Positions 1 to 13,158 of a stretch of DNA of 64,000 nt are shown piece by piece. A program made the position numbers and the translations under genes. The stretch's first letter is position 1. Each line of letters begins with the position of its first letter. The notes below the pieces were generated by a model that saw only the letters and a list, made by a program, of their open reading frames with translations, did no database searches and was not told the DNA's origin. The stretch is from Pilaira anomala (Eukaryota; Mucoromycota; Mucoromycetes; Mucorales; Mucoraceae), in NCBI GenBank assembly GCA_025716855.1, contig JAIXMQ010000050.1:158406-222405 (forward strand), given 5' to 3'.

Positions 1-217
1 AAGAATTAGATGCAAAGATGTTGGAAACACCTTCACCGGTTGTGTCTGCACCCAACGTACCTCAAAGTTCGCCAGGTAAAAAAAAAAAAAAAAAAATCAT
101 GTGGTTTTTAAAACGTAATTTATTTATTTACATCATTTTATAGGTTATAAAAATGTGGTTGAAGAGGACGACGAAGAAGCTGAACTTCGAGCACTTCAAG
201 CCAGTATTGCCATGTAA
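1..217 (+). CDS. SNF7: Snf7/Vps32 (CHMP4) ESCRT-III subunit, 3' end only
   Basis: Partial gene running in from the left edge. Two exons are visible: roughly 1-75 and 144-217, separated by a 68-nt GT...TAG intron with a poly-A stretch. The readable tail goes from a Glu-Leu-Asp-Ala start, through a Pro/Ser/Val linker, to an acidic stretch and the terminal helix ELRALQASIAM before a TAA. An acidic linker followed by an amphipathic C-terminal helix is the usual end of Snf7/CHMP4, where the helix acts as a MIT-interacting motif for Vps4. In that family the protein polymerises on endosomal membranes for cargo sorting and membrane scission. Only about 49 residues are visible, so the family call rests on the tail pattern; another ESCRT-III paralogue is possible. 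Confidence 0.65.
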
Positions 218-400
218 AATTGTTTGGATCGGTCTATCAATAAATTCATGTTGAATGGCCCGTTTTGGTGAATTTGTGATTTATATGGTGGTACCTGAAC
301 AAAATAATAGTAATAATAAATACCTCTCTTTTCTCTTTTTTTTTTTGTTTTTTGTTTTTTGTTTTTCTCTTTCTTTTTCTTCTCAAACATATTTAGAAAA

Positions 401-1047
401 ATGAGTGATAGTCATGCATTAAATGTCGAGAACTTGGGAAAGCCCGTTAAATTAAATTATAATTATAAAAGCCTTTGCATTGAAGGTGCTTTGAATAGGA
501 ACAGAAGAGGTATAATCGAGAGAGAGAGAGAGAGATTTTTTTATTGTCGAGATGTTAACATCATTACAAAAAGTTAGATCATCTCGATCGTGTATCTGTA
601 TACCTACAAAAAATACAAATCCAACCATCATGTATGTTTCAAATAAACATATTCTGTATGCTACTTATAATACTCGAACCAACATGATTCAATTAAACGC
701 ATTGATTCCTGAACACCCAAACGACCCGGAGTCATTATTGTACCTTTCGAAATTTATGTATACCGTAAAAGATAACGAAAAGGAAAAGGCAATTCAATTT
801 TGCCGTATCGTGATGAGCTCAGTATACCAAGGTACATACATAATAGCATAATTATTATATATAGCTGTTGGTGAAATTCTAAACATGAATTGTGTTATAT
901 AGATTTAATTGCTGAGAAACGACTTAAAATCCTAATTAATCCATTTGGTGGACAGTCTAAAGCCAAGGATATTTTTGATTTACAGGTAAAACCAGTTTTA
1001 GAAGCAGCCAAGTGCAAATTAGATATTCAATGTAAGGAGTGCTACAC

Positions 1048-1091
<44 letters not shown>

Positions 1092-1959
1092 CCACATGAA
1101 TATATAATCTGTATTTATAGTCACAGAACATCAAGGTCATGCTTTACAAGTTGCTCGAGATTTAGATATAAATGATTATGATGCTATAGTCACAGTGAGT
1201 GGTGATGGTGTCATTCATGAGGTCATTAATGGATTTTTACAAAGACAAGATGCTAGAGATGCCATTAAAAAGGTATCATTGGGTATCATTCCTGCAGGAA
1301 CCAGTAACTCACTCAGTATCTCCATGTTGGGAGAAAAATTAGGATTTGATCCTATTCATACCTCACTTCAAATAATCAAAGGTCGTCCATTAGCTATGGA
1401 CATTTGTTCTGTCACATACGAGGATCGTCGTTACTTTTCTTTTCTTTCTCATAGTTACGGTATTGCAGCCTATGCTGATTTAGCTACAGAACATATGCGT
1501 TGGATGGGTGATACTCGAACAGTAGTTGGATTATTACAGGAAATCTTTTCAAACAAGACATATCAATTAGAGGCATGGATTTTAATTGCAGAATCCAACA
1601 AGGAAAAAATAAAAGAAAACTGTAGAACAAGTCTAAAGGCTTCTGTTTGGAAACAAATCGATCCTTCTTCTACGGGTCCGGTGATCGATACCATTCCTCC
1701 ACTTTCAGAACCTGTACCTGAAAATTGGACAAAAGTAGACGAGGATATTTCTTTTTTCTTGTCGAGTAAAGTGCCATTGTTAAACCGAGGCATGTTATCG
1801 CATCCCTGTGCTTCTCCTAATGATGGACTTATTGATTTATTGTTGGTACGGGGTGGTAAAGGTATTACGAAACAATTGAGTGTCTTTACCACTGTAGATA
1901 CTGGTAAACACATAGATCTGAGCATAGTAAGTTACCTATTTTTCTATTATTACCTGTCA

Positions 1960-1997
<38 letters not shown>

Positions 1998-2181
1998 CTC
2001 TCATTAGGTTGAGTACTATAAAGTAAAAGCATTCCGTTTGAAACCTATTATTCGACCAGGTAAAAATGCATACGTTGCTATCGATGGTGAACATGCACCT
2101 GCCAAACCTTTTCAAGTAGAAGTACATCCATGTCTTGCTTCCATCTTGAGTCTAAACTCTAATTTTGCAACTCGAATTTAA
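401..2181 (+). CDS. Sphingoid long-chain base (sphingosine) kinase, DAGK-catalytic family
   Basis: Spliced gene for a lipid kinase that phosphorylates sphingoid long-chain bases (Lcb4/Lcb5 family) at membranes. Exons read: 552-831, 903-1031, 1121-1926 and 2008-2181; these sum to 463 codons with the stop. The nucleotide-binding region reads KILINPFGGQSKAKDIF, followed by VTVSGDGVIHEVINGF and IPAGTSNSLS, the conserved GGxG-like and SGDG motifs of the DAGK catalytic domain. The C-terminal lobe ends PFQVEVHPC..., as in Lcb4-type enzymes. The N-terminal part (RSSRSCICIPTKN) also resembles this family. An ATG at 401 opens a plausible upstream exon, but with canonical GT/AG sites I cannot join it in frame to the exon containing 552, so the real start may be 552 or another upstream exon. 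Introns 1 and 3 carry (GA)n tracts. The family call is secure; the 5' end is not. Confidence 0.85.
1050..1088. repeat. (GA)n microsatellite inside an intron
   Basis: About 39 nt of uninterrupted GA dinucleotide within the 1032-1120 intron of the lipid kinase gene. A shorter GA tract at 517-534 lies near the uncertain first intron of the same gene. It is purine-only on the coding strand. Confidence 0.9.
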
Positions 2182-2227
2182 AAAAAATAAAATAAAAATG
2201 CAAAGCCCGCCTAATAAGGCTGGACTG

Positions 2228-2261
<34 letters not shown>

Positions 2262-2316
2262 TTTTTTTTTTTCTTTTTTCTATTCCTTTTTTACTACTTA
2301 ATTCAACAAGTATAAA

Positions 2317-3462
<1,146 letters not shown>

Positions 3463-3691
3463 TTATCTCATCCTTCAAATCAGCATTTATTATTATTATT
3501 ATTATTATTATTGTGGTTTCTCTCTCCTTTTTTTTTTTTTCATCATATCCTTGTAGACAAATTAATAAACACTTTTTTTTTTTCGAGTATTTTTTCTTGG
3601 TTGTGTGAATTTTTTTTTTTTTGTTAGTGCATGAATTTAGCAGTTGCATGAACCACCTGTCATATTATAACAAAAAATTTCAACATATATT

Positions 3692-5122
3692 TTATTCTTG
3701 ATTAACAGAGTTACCGTTATATGTTTGTCTGTCATCATCCTTTTTAGACTTTGCAGTATTCTTGAGCGTATTGATGTTACTACTGCTAGTTGTCGTAGAG
3801 GAAGAAGTAGATTGATTTGTACCACCCAGTCTTTGCCCTGGTTCAGGTGCGGGAGTGGATGGGACCAAGTAAGAGGCTATTGAACTTACAGAATTATAGA
3901 CAGTATCACCAGCAGAATAAAGATAATTTAACCATCCTCCTGATGATGTTGTCGAAGAAGAAGATCCGCCATAAGCTGAAGTAACGTTTTTGATCGGTTT
4001 CATGATTAAAGTACCACTAGGACATAGCTTTAAGTCTAACAATGTACGTTGCTCGTCTCCAATGTCAAAATTACGATTAGGAAATTGCGCAAATAATTTA
4101 AATGGCATATCGCCATCTGTTCTTGACTAAGGGAAGATAAATGTTGGATTATGAATGAAATTATTCATCATCGTACTAAACGCTTTACTTACTTTATCAA
4201 TCCATTGAGACACAGTAGCAAGTGTATCGGAAGCTATAATAATAACAAGAGTTAAAATTAAAGTGTATTTTTACAATGTATACTTCTGTATACTTACATG
4301 AAAAGCTATGCCTTAAACTTGACCCATCCAATTGTTTAATATTTAAATTTGAATGATCATAAAAACTAATAAGAATATCTCCATCAGTCTCTTTTTTTAA
4401 AAAAAATTTTAAACCTATCATAATTTTACCTAGTAGTAGAGGAGGAAGAAGTTGAAGGAACTTCTCGTGTTGTTTGTTCATTCTCTTGTTGTCTTTGTTT
4501 TTCAGGTTTTCTAGCAGCTATTTGATTTGCTCGATCAATTGCGATTTGTTCCTTCACTTTTTTCTTGTATTCTTCCTCTGCTTTTTTCTCTCGTCTCATT
4601 TTTTCCATGTAAAGTTTATTTTGCTTTTCTTGTAAATTTTGTTGAGTTTCTTGTGCCAACTTGCCTTCCTCTCTTCTCTTTATTTCTCTCTCGCGTGCTT
4701 GCTAATAGCAGAGGATATTAATGGAGTTTTTTTTTTTTTTATCAAAAAGTCGTAAACATACCGCTTTTTCTTCTTCTGCACGTTTCTTTCTTAATTGCTC
4801 TAATTTCTCTTTGGCACTGCTGCTACTGTTATTACTGTTATTGATAAATCGATTTAATTTTTTTTTTTTTTTTTTTTTTATTGGGAAGGGAGGACAAGAC
4901 AGAATCTTACATTTTGGGACAGAGTGTTTCAATCTTTTGGATAATATCTTGACTTGTCAGATCTTGTATACCAAAATCTTTTATCGTTCCTTGTCTATCA
5001 ATAAAAAAAATAAATAACAATTTCCTTTTTTCTTTATCACATTGTAATGCTTACAAAATAAAATATACAACAGGTACTTGCGAGATGGGATCTATATAAC
5101 ATTAATCTCAAGTTCTTTTTTT

Positions 5123-5162
<40 letters not shown>

Positions 5163-5516
5163 ATAATTGACCAAACATAGTAGCATGTTCAGAATCCTTG
5201 GACATTTTAAGTGCAACAGTCTTTTGTTTCATAACGGAAATAAGCTATTATGAGAGTGAAGATGGTCAGTATGCCTGATAAAAGTTTTTTAAAAAAAAAA
5301 GACATGTACTTTTTCATCGTTTAACGTTGTTTCAAGTTGTTGACTATTTTCTGAGTCATCTAGAATGCCTCACAAAAGTTAATACTGCAAAAAGTCTGCG
5401 TTGCTTTATGACTCTTTTGTTTTTTTACCGTATATAAAGACTAGGAAAACCAAGTTCTTTTGGGTAACTGTGCTGACAGCTTCAGCAATAGGGCCTTTGA
5501 ACCAAACGTCAGACAT
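3692..5516 (-). CDS. UBX-domain protein, UBXN4-like (p97/Cdc48 adaptor)
   Basis: Multi-exon minus-strand gene. From the start at 5516 the N-terminus reads MSDVWFKGPIAEAVSTVTQK followed by LVFLVFIY. This matches the thioredoxin-like N-terminal module of UBXN4-type proteins, which begins with a W/F-F-x-G-x-I pattern. Later exons give a cis-Pro-type DPISQVPVVYFI strand, a long charged coiled coil (AEEEYKKKVKEQIAIDRANQ and flanks), then the UBX fold: ILISFYDHSN ... MPFKLFAQFPNRNFD ... LDLKLCPSGTLIM. The FPN-type turn replaces the classical FPR of UBX domains. The tail is Ser/Thr-rich. In the family, the UBX domain binds Cdc48/p97 and recruits it to ER-associated degradation. At least six introns are inferred from acceptor/donor pairs. 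It is convergent with Dim1. Exon edges near 5160-5430 are approximate. Confidence 0.8.
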
Positions 5517-5791
5517 GTATTGAAATGAAGACAAAGTTTAGCACAAAAGCGAGAAAAAATAAATAAAAAAGGTTCGTGGTAGCACTGACATTAAAAAAAT
5601 ATACAAATGAAAAAGCCACAGGGGTTATGAATACTTTTTTAATTTTTTTTTTTATTATTATAATATAAAGAAATAAACAAATAGAGAAAAAGCCTGTAAA
5701 TTGAAAAAAAAAAAAGAAATGAATTAATAAATAAATTATAAAATAGAAAATCAATTTTCATTTTAATATTCTTTCAAGAGTTTCAGTTTTT

Positions 5792-6324
5792 TTAATGTTT
5801 CGCTATCATCATAGGAGCTTGCGCCCCATATATGCGTGGTGGTGCATGATAATTATTGAAACCATTTATATCATCACTTAAAAATGAAAGAATAAAAAAA
5901 TGAAAAGTTTAAAAAGTTAAACTTACCAATCAAGACTTTCACACTTTTTGACAGCACAACTTCTTTGAGAATAGAGAAACTATTTTACAAAACTGAAATA
6001 ATAAAGTTAGAATAAAAATTTCAAAATTGACATAATCAAATTTTAAAAAAAAAAAACATGTTCGTTCATATTTCAGTAATAAATATAAATGTTCTCTTTC
6101 ATATTTTTTCAGAGAGATTCCCATTTTATACAATCATCTTTATATGAACTTGATGTTTAAATTATACTTTTTTTTTTTTTTTTTTTTTGGTACTTACAAG
6201 TTGTGTTGATAAAGTTAAAAAAAAAAGGTTTGAATTGAAATCGCTTAACAATTCTATTTAAACCTTTTTCAATAAAAAAATTTTTTGTTTGACAGTCGAA
6301 ACTTACAAAAAGATTTTGGCTCAT
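5792..6324 (-). CDS. Possible small spliced gene of unknown function
   Basis: A weak minus-strand gene model. The best-supported part is two adjoining exons with good splice sites that join in frame: FLYSQRSCAVKKCESLDC, then DDINGFNNYHAPPRIYG and a short tail ending in IAKH and TAA at 5794-5792. Further upstream on the minus strand, a short exon ending in MSQNLF before a GTAAGT donor (ATG at 6324), and another donor near 6198, could be the 5' part. I do not recognise a family. The Cys-x4-Cys-x4-Cys spacing hints at a small disulfide or metal-binding protein, but this is a guess. It lies between the UBX gene and the divergently oriented kinase. A non-coding relic is the alternative. Confidence 0.35.
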
Positions 6325-6602
6325 GTGACTTGTAAATTAAATCAATTTGATTGGTAACTAAGGACTGTCGAAATTTTTTGCTGTGGGATGATCGTCCGAA
6401 TTTAGGGGCAGAGAGAGAGGGGGGAGGGGGGGGGAGACAAATGGTCAATTGGAGCACAAATGGCTGCTTATGGATTTTAGTTTCACAAAGAAAAAAAGGG
6501 CTTTTTTTTCATTATATTTTGGTTCCGGCCTTTTTTTTTTTTTTTTTTTTTTTTTCTTTCTTAATATTCCCTTTAATAAAAATAAAAAATAAAAAAAAAA
6601 AA

Positions 6603-8457
6603 ATGTCCTCAGATACAATATGTGCGCCACCACCAACACATTTTTCACCAGGTTTACATTATAGTAGTAATAGTAGTAGCAATAATAGTAGTCAAACCGA
6701 AATAACACAAGCCTTTACAGTACCCGATAACTTTCAATTGGCATCAACAGAAAAGCATGTAACACCCAAATCAAATTCTTGGTTTAATACAACCGCCTTT
6801 AAACCAAACAGCAATGGTATTCGTAGAGTTGCTTCTGCTCCTAATGCCAACCATATTCAACCTTTATCAAAACCTTCTTCTTTACAATTTATTCAAACAG
6901 ACGAAGAGAAATTTGAACGATGGAAATTATGTAGAAGAACCTATTCTTCCGCAAGTATTAAAGTAAAACAAGTAGAAGTAGGTCCATCTAGTTTTGTCAA
7001 AGTACGCATGTTAGGCAAAGGTGATGTTGGTAAAGTGTACATGGTTAGACAAAAGGGAACTGATAAACTATTTGCCATGAAAGGTACAGTACTTTTATTC
7101 GACATGTAAAAAAAAAAAAAAAAAAGATTTTATTAAACCCTTTTATCAAAAAGTTTTATCGAAGAAAGAAATGATTAAACGAAATAAGATCAAACGCGCT
7201 TTAGCAGAACAAGAGATATTAATGACTTCAAATCATCCATTTATTGTTTCATTATACCATTGCTTTCAAAGTCAAGATTATCTTTATTTTGTAATGGAAT
7301 ATTGTATGGGTGGTGAATTCTTTCGAGGTAAAAATAATATATATATTTTTGCATAAAAATACTCATAAACTTATTATTGTAGCTTTACAACTGAGACCAG
7401 GAAAATGTTTAAATGAAGAAGGCGCAAAATTCTATGCAGCTGAAGTCATTGCAGCACTTGAGTATCTTCATCTTCAAGGTCATATATACCGTGATCTTAA
7501 ACCAGAAAGTAAATATATATTTATAATTTGATTGAAAATAGTAACTAATTATTTATTTAGATATTTTGTTACATCAAAGTGGACATATTATGTTGACTGA
7601 TTTTGATCTTAGTAAAGGCTCAAGTCCACCTGGTAGGCCTGGTGTGGTAAAATCAAAATCTCCTAATCAAGTAAGTAATCATAATAACTTTTATATATAT
7701 ATATATATATAATTCATTGACTTACATATATAAAGCCTCCTTCAATTGATACCAAGAGTTGTGTAGATGGTCTTCGTACGAATAGTTTTGTTGGTACAGA
7801 AGAATATATTGCACCTGAAGTTATTAAAGGTTGTGGTCATACTAGTTCAGTTGATTGGTGGACATTAGGTATTCTTATCTATGAAATGCTGGTAAAAAGG
7901 ATTCATATTAAATATTTTATTATATAAATTTTTATTAATAACTTATATATATATATAGTATGGTACTACACCATTCAAAGGGGCTGGACGTAATGATACA
8001 TTTGCTAAAATTCTTCATATTGATATAAACTTTCCTCATCAACCAGAACCTTATCTTTGTAACATCAGTAGTAATGGAAAAAACTTAATTCGTAAACTAT
8101 TACATAAAGATGAAAATTATCGCCTTGGATCCCGTGCAGGCGCGGCAGATGTCAAACATCACCCTTTCTTTAAAAACATCAATTTCGCTTTATTAAGAAA
8201 CATGACTCCACCTATTATACCGGCTATTGCTAAACCTAATGGAATTGATGCTATTAACTTTAGAAAAATTCAAGAAAGTACAAGTTTAGACTTGGAAGCA
8301 GATGGTTTAAAAGTAATGGCTGAAATCGAAAAATCAAATCCATTTGAGAAATTTGACTCTCGTAAGTTTTTTTATTTATTTGTTTATTCTTTACTAAATA
8401 ACCCCTTTAGTTACTTTATATCATACAGGTGATTCGGATTCAGAAAATGAAAATTAA
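6603..8457 (+). CDS. AGC protein kinase of the NRC-2/Fpk1 (flippase kinase) family
   Basis: Seven exons (6603-7083, 7154-7327, 7383-7508, 7561-7670, 7736-7891, 7959-8361, 8429-8457) give 492 residues. The first ~130 residues are a Ser/Asn-rich regulatory region. The kinase domain then shows the glycine loop [16 protein letters not shown]-binding Lys in [19 protein letters not shown] (catalytic Asp), LTDFDLSKG, an activation-loop insertion with [13 protein letters not shown], and [15 protein letters not shown]. The DFD in place of DFG is typical of NRC-2/Fpk1/KIN82 and plant phototropin kinases. Known members phosphorylate P4-type lipid flippases and control membrane asymmetry and polarised growth. 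A hydrophobic AGC tail motif is not obvious; the protein ends with an acidic SDSENEN. The start follows a long poly-T/poly-A leader. The family call is strong; the substrate is inferred. Confidence 0.93.
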
Positions 8458-10632
8458 TTTAAAAAATACCCAAACACACACACGCACACACACACACACA
8501 CACACACACGCTCATAATAATTTCATATAAAATACCTTTTAATAATACTAATAATGCTAATAAATATAAACAAACAAACAATACTTTGTTTATTCATCTT
8601 TCTTCTCTCTTTTTTTTTTAATAATGTCCTGATCATCCATTACTTCTTTTTGACACTTGAATCTTCTTCACTAAAACAATATTATTTTCCGTATCACTTT
8701 AGTAACAGCATAAACCTAATAAGCAAGCCTTCATTTAGTTATTCTAGACCGCACTTAAAAAAGTAACACCATTTTGATCATCTTCAGCCCGCAGTTCGAT
8801 CAAATGACTCACATTATTTCCTTTTTCTCTCTCCCACGTTTTACTGTATTTTTAGTGACACTCACAAACGAGAAGAAATTGTTTTTTTTTTGTATTTTTA
8901 AAGTCAAACGTATCTTACTACTTTCTATGAATTAGTTATTAATATTCATCTAATAAAAAAAAAGGGGGGGGGGGAGGAGGGGGATATCCTTCCTTCTTAC
9001 CTGATTATATTTTTTAGATGGATTTACGCACGTCCGTGCATTATACGAGCTTATTACTCAATAAAAACCGTTAAACACGTTTGCTTTCACTTAAAAGTGT
9101 ACCGTGTTCACTATACGGCGATCATCTTAATTTTTTGAAGTAAATTGTGAAGGCAGGTCTTCTCCTTTTTTTTTCAAACTATGTATGTAGACATGGAAAT
9201 TTCAGCATGCATTCATGTATTGGCTCCATAGTATTGAACAGTTTTTGCAATCTAACCTCGTTCCATTTGCAAGTTTCTGTTTTTTTTCCCCGAGTTCTTG
9301 GTCTAATTTAACTCATGATATCTTGATCCTTCAAAGTGATACAAAGGCTGTAAATAAATTTGTTCAGAAGTATACAAGACATAAGGGATGCTTTGGAGCA
9401 TATTGGTAATGTTGGTATTCCTGTTGATATTCGTTCCATTACAACTTCTTGATAATTAAATGTATAGTATGTATGAATAACCCTCAACCCTTTCCAAAGA
9501 GAACTGGGTTTTTAGACGTGTTTTTTTTAAAATTATAAAACAAGAAATAAAAAACAACATAAAAAAGACTGACTTCAGTTTTATGGTTTTTATTACTTGG
9601 TTAGAAACGTTGTTTCTATTCAACTATAGCATACCCACAGGAAAATCCGGGTTTAAAAAAAATTATGAGAATTTTAATAATGCATATTATTCGAAGTAAA
9701 TGGAAATGCCATAACGTTACAATTGGTTCAGAGCAGACACGAAAAACTTAAAAAACTAAAATATAGCCACACCTATTTTATTCAATAAAACGCTATCAAG
9801 TTACTATGATTAATTATAATAATCGGTAATACAGTATTGTTGACATAGATATACATGAACTGGTGAAATGAGCTACGTAGCGGACTAACCAAATGTAAAA
9901 TGTACATCTCCTCGTCTTCTGTTCTCTCACATCGACGAATCTTATCAGAAGAAGAATAAGTAAAACTTTGACTTTTCTTATATAGCTACCTGTAGTATCG
10001 AGAAAAATCATTTTTTAGTAACAAAAACTGTGTGCCTTTTACCTATAGTATTTACTTATGGTATAAGTATTTGCTATATATTCAAAATTCATAAAAACAA
10101 GCACTTTTGGAATTTTATGTAGTAGCAATATAAAGCTATCAAATATGTGGTTAACATATCAGTTCCATTTTCAAAGCATTGGTAGTGTACTTGGTATTCT
10201 CTGTATAGTAAAATGTTCCTTAAATAAGCTCGCTTTTATAGAAAATAGAGTCAATTTTTGAGAAGAAGTGTGGGTTCTTTTACGGAAGCTAATGGTGGAT
10301 ACAAAAAATTTAAAGCATTTTAGTATACCTAAGCATATTGTATTATATTAGCTTTTTTCTCAAAATTTACATACTTCATCAATTACCACTCATCAAAATA
10401 ATTTCATAAGCTAAATTATGCATTAAAACGAATATTATTCTATACGCTCACATGAGTTTTAGCCAACTGAAAACGAAATAAATTGCGTCCTCCACTGGAA
10501 CATTAACGACTATATGTCCAATATTTTCACATTACTTTTTCCAAGATACCGCCAAAAGACATTAAGTACAATCTATCCTATAATAAATTGAATAATAATA
10601 AAGGTCAGAAATTGAAAAATATGGACAAAGAG

Positions 10633-10665
<33 letters not shown>

Positions 10666-10978
10666 AAGAATCAAACAATGAACAATTACATTGCAACGAG
10701 ATATATGACTGATTTAGGGTTAAGTGACCCCACTTACTCTTATTTTTGACGGTCTGGATCTTACTTTTTTTTTTTTTTTTTTTTAAGTATAGACCTAATT
10801 TTTTTTTATATGTGTTGACAACATTTATTTTATTTGTTTAGATACAAAATAAACTTGATTTATTCTAGATCAAATCTTATTTTTTTTTTTTTCCTCTTTC
10901 TTTAAACAATTTTTTCCAGTGAAATAAAATAAAAAAAAAACATTATTTTGTAAAAAAAAAAAAAAAGCTATTTTAAAA
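8458..10978. other. Gene-poor interval with microsatellite and homopolymers
   Basis: About 2.5 kb with no convincing gene. It contains a (CA)n tract at about 8472-8511 just after the kinase stop, a G-rich run at 8965-8985, and long A or T runs near 10640 and 10767. Around 9205-9450 on the plus strand there are short codon-like stretches in different frames (one ends RDALEHIGNVGIPVDI before a TGA), possibly a decayed coding relic, too weak to name. Confidence 0.6.
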
Positions 10979-12046
10979 ATGACATTAGGCAACGTAATTT
11001 TAGCCGATGTTTTTCATAACTGCATTGAACAATACGGTACTAACTCCATCAACATAATCGAAGAATGTCTTCGAGAAAATAATATAGAAATAGGACACTA
11101 TAATGGCATACTCTACTTGGGTCTACGGGATAAAGATGGTACGTTTGTAGCTAGCCACAACGGAATTCCAATGCGCCAGTTAGAACTAAATAGTTCGGGT
11201 GCCCTTTCTGAGACAACAATTATTAAGAACGAAGAAGTTAAATATGATCTTCCTACTTCTTCTTTTCCTGATAAAAGAGCTGCCGCCGATATTCCTGTTT
11301 ATCCAGTTATTTTATCTACCGCTTCTCCTATTACTTTGACCACTGATTCTTCCACTACTACTTCAAACACTAATCTTACTATGAATTTAATCACTGATAC
11401 GACAGGTATTCCGACTACTACTACTACTACTACTACTGATAATTCCCTTATAATAATTCCAAAGGGATTAGAAACTCGATTATACAAGACATGGGTCTCC
11501 CGACTCTTGAGGCAAGCCAGCCGTGACTTAAAAGGGGTTTTATTTCATAAGATGGACAGGGTTGTTACCAGGTCTCTATTTTCACGGGAATACTTCAATG
11601 CTCGATTAAGCAAGATAAATTACAGTCAAGAAATGATTAATTATCTTGTGGGTATCAGACAGCTCCTTGAAGGTATAAGAAAATCCCCCCATACTTGCCG
11701 TATTTATTTGTGGTATAATTTTCTTTTGTATAAAAAGCTCATTGAAACCATGTCAGTTCCCGAAGCCCGTGGGCTAATGTTGGAACTAGGGGCGGATCGA
11801 GATTCATTTGCTCGTGATGTTGGGCGTGGTCAACGACTTGATTCTATCTTTCAATTATTTGGCATGTCGGGAATACTTTGTGTAGAACTGTTTCCTTTAC
11901 TTGTCTTTAGTTATACGGCATCAGACTTTAAAAGATATTTGAAATTTTTAGAGCAAAGTAGAATTTTTCCTAGTCTTGATATCCAGTCAGATATGCTCAA
12001 CTATCTTTCCTTGGAAGTTCCTGCCCGAATTAGCTTACTAAGATAA
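10979..12046 (+). CDS. Uncharacterised 355-residue protein, single exon
   Basis: Long uninterrupted reading frame starting at an ATG preceded by an A-rich leader (AAAAATG context). I do not recognise the family. The first ~70 residues are compact (MTLGNVILADVFHNCIEQ..., then HYNGILYLGLRDKDG). A Ser/Thr-rich low-complexity linker with a poly-Thr run follows at about residues 120-160. The C-terminal ~190 residues are helix-rich and basic (KTWVSRLLRQASRDLKGVLF ... LGADRDSFARDVGRGQR ... YLSLEVPARISLLR). No signal peptide or clear membrane segment is seen apart from a modestly hydrophobic stretch near the end. It is unusual here in having no intron. Length and amino-acid use argue for a real protein rather than a chance frame. 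Confidence 0.7.
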   Translation: MTLGNVILADVFHNCIEQYGTNSINIIEECLRENNIEIGHYNGILYLGLRDKDGTFVASHNGIPMRQLELNSSGALSETTIIKNEEVKYDLPTSSFPDKRAAADIPVYPVILSTASPITLTTDSSTTTSNTNLTMNLITDTTGIPTTTTTTTTDNSLIIIPKGLETRLYKTWVSRLLRQASRDLKGVLFHKMDRVVTRSLFSREYFNARLSKINYSQEMINYLVGIRQLLEGIRKSPHTCRIYLWYNFLLYKKLIETMSVPEARGLMLELGADRDSFARDVGRGQRLDSIFQLFGMSGILCVELFPLLVFSYTASDFKRYLKFLEQSRIFPSLDIQSDMLNYLSLEVPARISLLR

Positions 12047-13158
12047 AATAAAGTTTCATCCATTTTGCACAGATAACGAGTATCTAATTTGTTTTTTTTT
12101 GTCATGTGTAAAAACTAGTTTTTTTTTTTTTTCTTTTTTAGATCAAAATAGGCATCAGAAAGATTGCCACAGAGTAAGTGCTAAATTCTTTCTTTTGAAT
12201 AAATCGGCCCCATGATAAAGCTGTCACCTCTCATGGAGCCTCAAGAATATTTTCGGAAAGAACATTCCGTTTCTTTTTACTCTGACAGCTTATATTTGAA
12301 AAAAAAAAAAAAAAAATTGCGTCATAAATGGGTATACATCATCAACCTGTATATAAAGATGAAATGTAAAAATTGAGAATTACGATAAAGTTCCCTAACG
12401 ATTATTTGATTGTACTCTCTTTTTTATGATATAGATCCATTATGGAAACAATAAGACACTACATCAACAATATAATAAACTATATATTATTTCACAAAAA
12501 AAATCAGAAGGGCAAATTTATTTCTCATGTATGACTTTTTCAGTTTGATTATTGTTTTTTTATAGAGTTGTCGTTTTTCAAGGAAGTTGCTTTTTTTTTT
12601 TTTATTGTTCAAAAGTTGTTATGCTGTACCTCCAAACAATAGATTGTATTCAAAAATTTTCTATCACATTTTTAGTTTTATAGTAATTTGTAAGCATTAT
12701 TTATGCTCATGACATTTTATCTAAAAAGCGAGAAAAAATGACATAAAGCAAAATGAAACTTTTTATTTTTTTTTGATTCCGCTGTGAGTACGTGTATGTA
12801 TACATATTAAATATATATATATACTCGGGGAACCGTAAGTGTTTAATTTTCTTTAGAAAAGAATAATAAATTAATAAATTAAGAATCAATTAAGCTAGTT
12901 TTAGTTATCATGTCAATAGAAAGTCGAGATGATAAGTAAAAGGAAAGGAACCAAATAATTTAGATTAAGAAAAGTCGGTAAACTGAAGATTATACAAATT
13001 GGGAATAATTAATAACACATGTGTTTCTTTATGTAAGACGATTTTTTTTTTACATAATACGTCAAAAAGAAGTATCTATAAAAGCAAAAATAAAATAAAA
13101 TAAAGATATTCTTTTTTTACCTCATTCAATATTGCATCTCTACGCAATTACCACTATT
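12047..13158. other. Intergenic, no gene seen
   Basis: About 1.1 kb of AT-rich sequence with poly-A/T tracts (for example near 12300 and 12590) and a short TA run near 12815. No reading frame with coding character was found on either strand. The last ~100 nt before 13159 form the chitinase 5' region, with an A-rich stretch and a TATAAAA-like sequence near 13076. Confidence 0.55.

Noticed and set aside
6445..6708. Hydrophobic poly-F/Y minus-strand ORF
   Set aside because: It is antisense to the poly-A/poly-T leader and first exon of the NRC-2/Fpk1 kinase.
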